Below are positions 5,644-6,320 of a stretch of DNA of 6,320 bases, one piece after another. Position 1 is the stretch's first letter. The number at the start of each line of letters is the position of its first letter. The notes under the pieces are model-generated. The model was not told where the DNA came from. It saw only the letters and a program-made list of their open reading frames with translations, and searched no databases. Source of the stretch: Methanoregula sp. (GTDB taxonomy: Archaea > Halobacteriota > Methanomicrobia > Methanomicrobiales > Methanospirillaceae); assembly GCA_028705545.1 (NCBI GenBank), contig JAQWDG010000105.1, positions 1 to 6,320 of the forward strand, read 5' to 3'. A program made the position numbers and the translations under genes.

Positions 5644-5929
5644 GCAGTGCCTTAAGAACTGCGCCGACGGCCGGATAAAAAAAGAATACCTGCTGACCGG
5701 GCCCTTCACCCAAAAAACCGCCAGCTGCCTCGAACCGTTCGGATCGGTCCAGCTCCTGACGTTTCTTCCTAAACCGCTCTTTACGCTGGTGCGACTTCCC
5801 AAAATGAATATGCGTGCAGTTATCGGCGAGAATGTCCTTGAAGTCTGGTACGAACCTGCCGATCTCCCGACTGCCGAACCGGAGATTTACCGGCTCCTTG
5901 CAAAAGACGTGGGGCAGCCGGAGGATTGA
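5627..5929 (+). CDS. Small unrecognised protein coupled to the desulfurase
   Basis: I do not recognise this 100-residue protein. Starting at GTG it reads MPIAAEQCLKNCADGRIKKE and continues into a mostly beta-like body: LLTGPFTQKTASC (22-34), a hydrophobic stretch VQLLTFLPKPLFTLVRL (41-57), AVIGENVLEVWYEP (64-77), and a short final helix (about 83-95). Three cysteines (8, 12 and 34) are present, two as CxxxC near the N-terminus. There is no signal peptide or convincing membrane helix. The start overlaps the last 17 bases of the desulfurase gene in another frame. It is favoured over the upstream in-frame ATG at 5582 because of the strong Shine-Dalgarno sequence at 5612-5620. The coupling implies matched production with the desulfurase, so a partner or sulfur-acceptor role is a reasonable guess, not a demonstrated one. 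Confidence 0.65.
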   Translation: MPIAAEQCLKNCADGRIKKEYLLTGPFTQKTASCLEPFGSVQLLTFLPKPLFTLVRLPKMNMRAVIGENVLEVWYEPADLPTAEPEIYRLLAKDVGQPED

Positions 5930-5930
5930 G

Positions 5931-5964
5931 CTTTCGGCAGATCCTCCCCGCAGGGTGGCGAAAG
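5931..5964 (+). terminator. Hairpin directly after the small gene
   Basis: One base after the stop, CTTTCG (5931-5936) pairs with CGAAAG (5959-5964). Inside it, CC-T-CCC (5943-5948) pairs with GGG-T-GG (5953-5958) around a CGCA loop, leaving a 6-base bulge on the 5' side. The sequence after it (TGTATTCTTC) is only mildly T-rich. It could help end or stabilise the transcript rather than act as a full terminator. Confidence 0.35.
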
Positions 5965-5986
5965 TGTATTCTTCAGCAGGATCGAA

Positions 5987-6000
5987 CGGGGAAATCCCCG
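5987..6000. other. Small G/C hairpin in the convergent gap
   Basis: CGGGG and CCCCG form a 5-bp stem around an AAAT loop in the gap between the convergent small gene and regulator gene. It reads as a hairpin on both strands, so it could slow polymerase from either side. No clear T-run adjoins it. Confidence 0.3.
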
Positions 6001-6035
6001 TATCCCCTTTCAGGGACTGAGAGACAACAATCCGC

Positions 6036-6320
6036 CTAGCATTTTTTTACCGGTATTTTCTCGCTTTCCAGGTAGTGCAGGCCCCAGGCACGTATGGATT
6101 CAAATACCGGGAAAAGGCCTTTGCCATACCCGGTCAGGGAATACTCGACCCGGGGCGGGACTTCGGGATACAGGACCCGGGAGATGATCTTAAGTTCCTC
6201 CAGCTCCCGAAGATGCGTCGTGAGTGTCTTGGAGTTCACGTTATGCATCTTTTTCTGGAGCGCGGTAAACCGGAGCTTCCGGTCCTTAAGGTTCCAGATG
6301 ATGAGGATCTTCCACTTGCT
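6036..6320 (-). CDS. HxlR-family winged-helix transcriptional regulator, C-terminal part
   Basis: The frame stays open through the right edge, so the 5' end of the gene is outside the window; 94 residues are visible. They start SKWKILIIWNLKDRKLRF, which matches the HxlR opening segment (GKWxxxIL..L..G..RF..L). Next come SKTLTTHLRELEELKII (the recognition-helix region), the hallmark YPEVPPRVEYSLT, and a final amphipathic helix ending in LFPVFESIRAWG. HxlR proteins are small dimeric DNA-binding regulators, often responding to electrophiles or redox stress. An internal ATG at 6248 is not the start, because the conserved KWK segment lies before it. The gene converges on the desulfurase operon. 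It may regulate genes here or further right; the window cannot decide. Confidence 0.9.
   Translation of the reverse strand, partial: SKWKILIIWNLKDRKLRFTALQKKMHNVNSKTLTTHLRELEELKIISRVLYPEVPPRVEYSLTGYGKGLFPVFESIRAWGLHYLESEKIPVKKC
6042..6048 (+). terminator. T7 tract, possible terminator of the desulfurase operon
   Basis: Seven T residues on the plus strand form the first T-run after the small gene that is long enough to stop archaeal RNA polymerase. It lies inside the 3' end of the convergent regulator gene, where it encodes lysine codons on the other strand. The two convergent transcripts would then overlap slightly. Confidence 0.35.

Noticed and set aside
5814..6020. Plus-strand open frame of 68 codons after and overlapping the small gene
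   Set aside because: It overlaps the small gene in another frame, lacks a convincing ribosome site, and covers the hairpin region. The 5627-5929 frame is better supported.
5965..6035. Possible small structured RNA or box C/D RNA in the convergent gap
   Set aside because: A CTGA (D-box-like) is present near 6017, but no C box or guide layout was found, and the hairpins are short.

Overview
The window looks archaeal, most likely from a methanogen of the Methanomicrobiales (Methanoregula-like). This rests on the moderately GC-rich genes, the AT-only TATA-like boxes in the intergenic gaps, the Shine-Dalgarno sites, and the gene families present. It is a judgement from pattern, not a database match.

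Layout, left to right. (1) Positions 1-58, minus strand, hold the first 19 codons of a flavodoxin/NADPH-dependent FMN reductase-type flavoprotein that runs off the left edge. (2) Positions 197-2952 hold a tight minus-strand operon, transcribed from 2952 down to 197. It encodes a cytoplasmic solute-binding-protein-like protein with an N-terminal DUF1858-type domain, a cysteine-rich HypB/UreG-like (SIMIBI class) GTPase joined to it by a 4-base ATGA overlap, and a free-standing ABC-type ATPase 12 bases further on. No permease and no signal peptide is present. (3) Positions 3093-4352, minus strand, encode a SAM-dependent methyltransferase of the O-methyltransferase family 2 fold. (4) Positions 4353-4491 are an AT-rich divergent promoter region with a 12-base direct repeat, an inverted repeat and two AT palindromes. 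(5) Positions 4492-5643, plus strand, encode a class V aminotransferase/cysteine desulfurase of the EF2568 type. It overlaps by 17 bases a small unrecognised 100-residue gene (5627-5929) with its own strong Shine-Dalgarno site. (6) A short hairpin-containing gap follows. (7) Positions 6036-6320, minus strand, are the C-terminal part of an HxlR-family winged-helix regulator that enters from the right edge.

How the genes may work together (inference). A sulfur-mobilising enzyme and a methyltransferase share a divergent promoter, and next to them lies a three-gene cassette. In that cassette an ABC ATPase, a PBP2 fold and a metal-chaperone-type GTPase all appear to act in the cytosol. This looks less like an uptake transporter and more like an energy-driven system that loads or matures a metal or sulfur cofactor, or a metalloenzyme. 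The sequence does not show the substrate. The PBP2-GTPase-ATPase cassette is the most unusual thing here. No RNA gene, CRISPR array, insertion sequence or integrase was seen.
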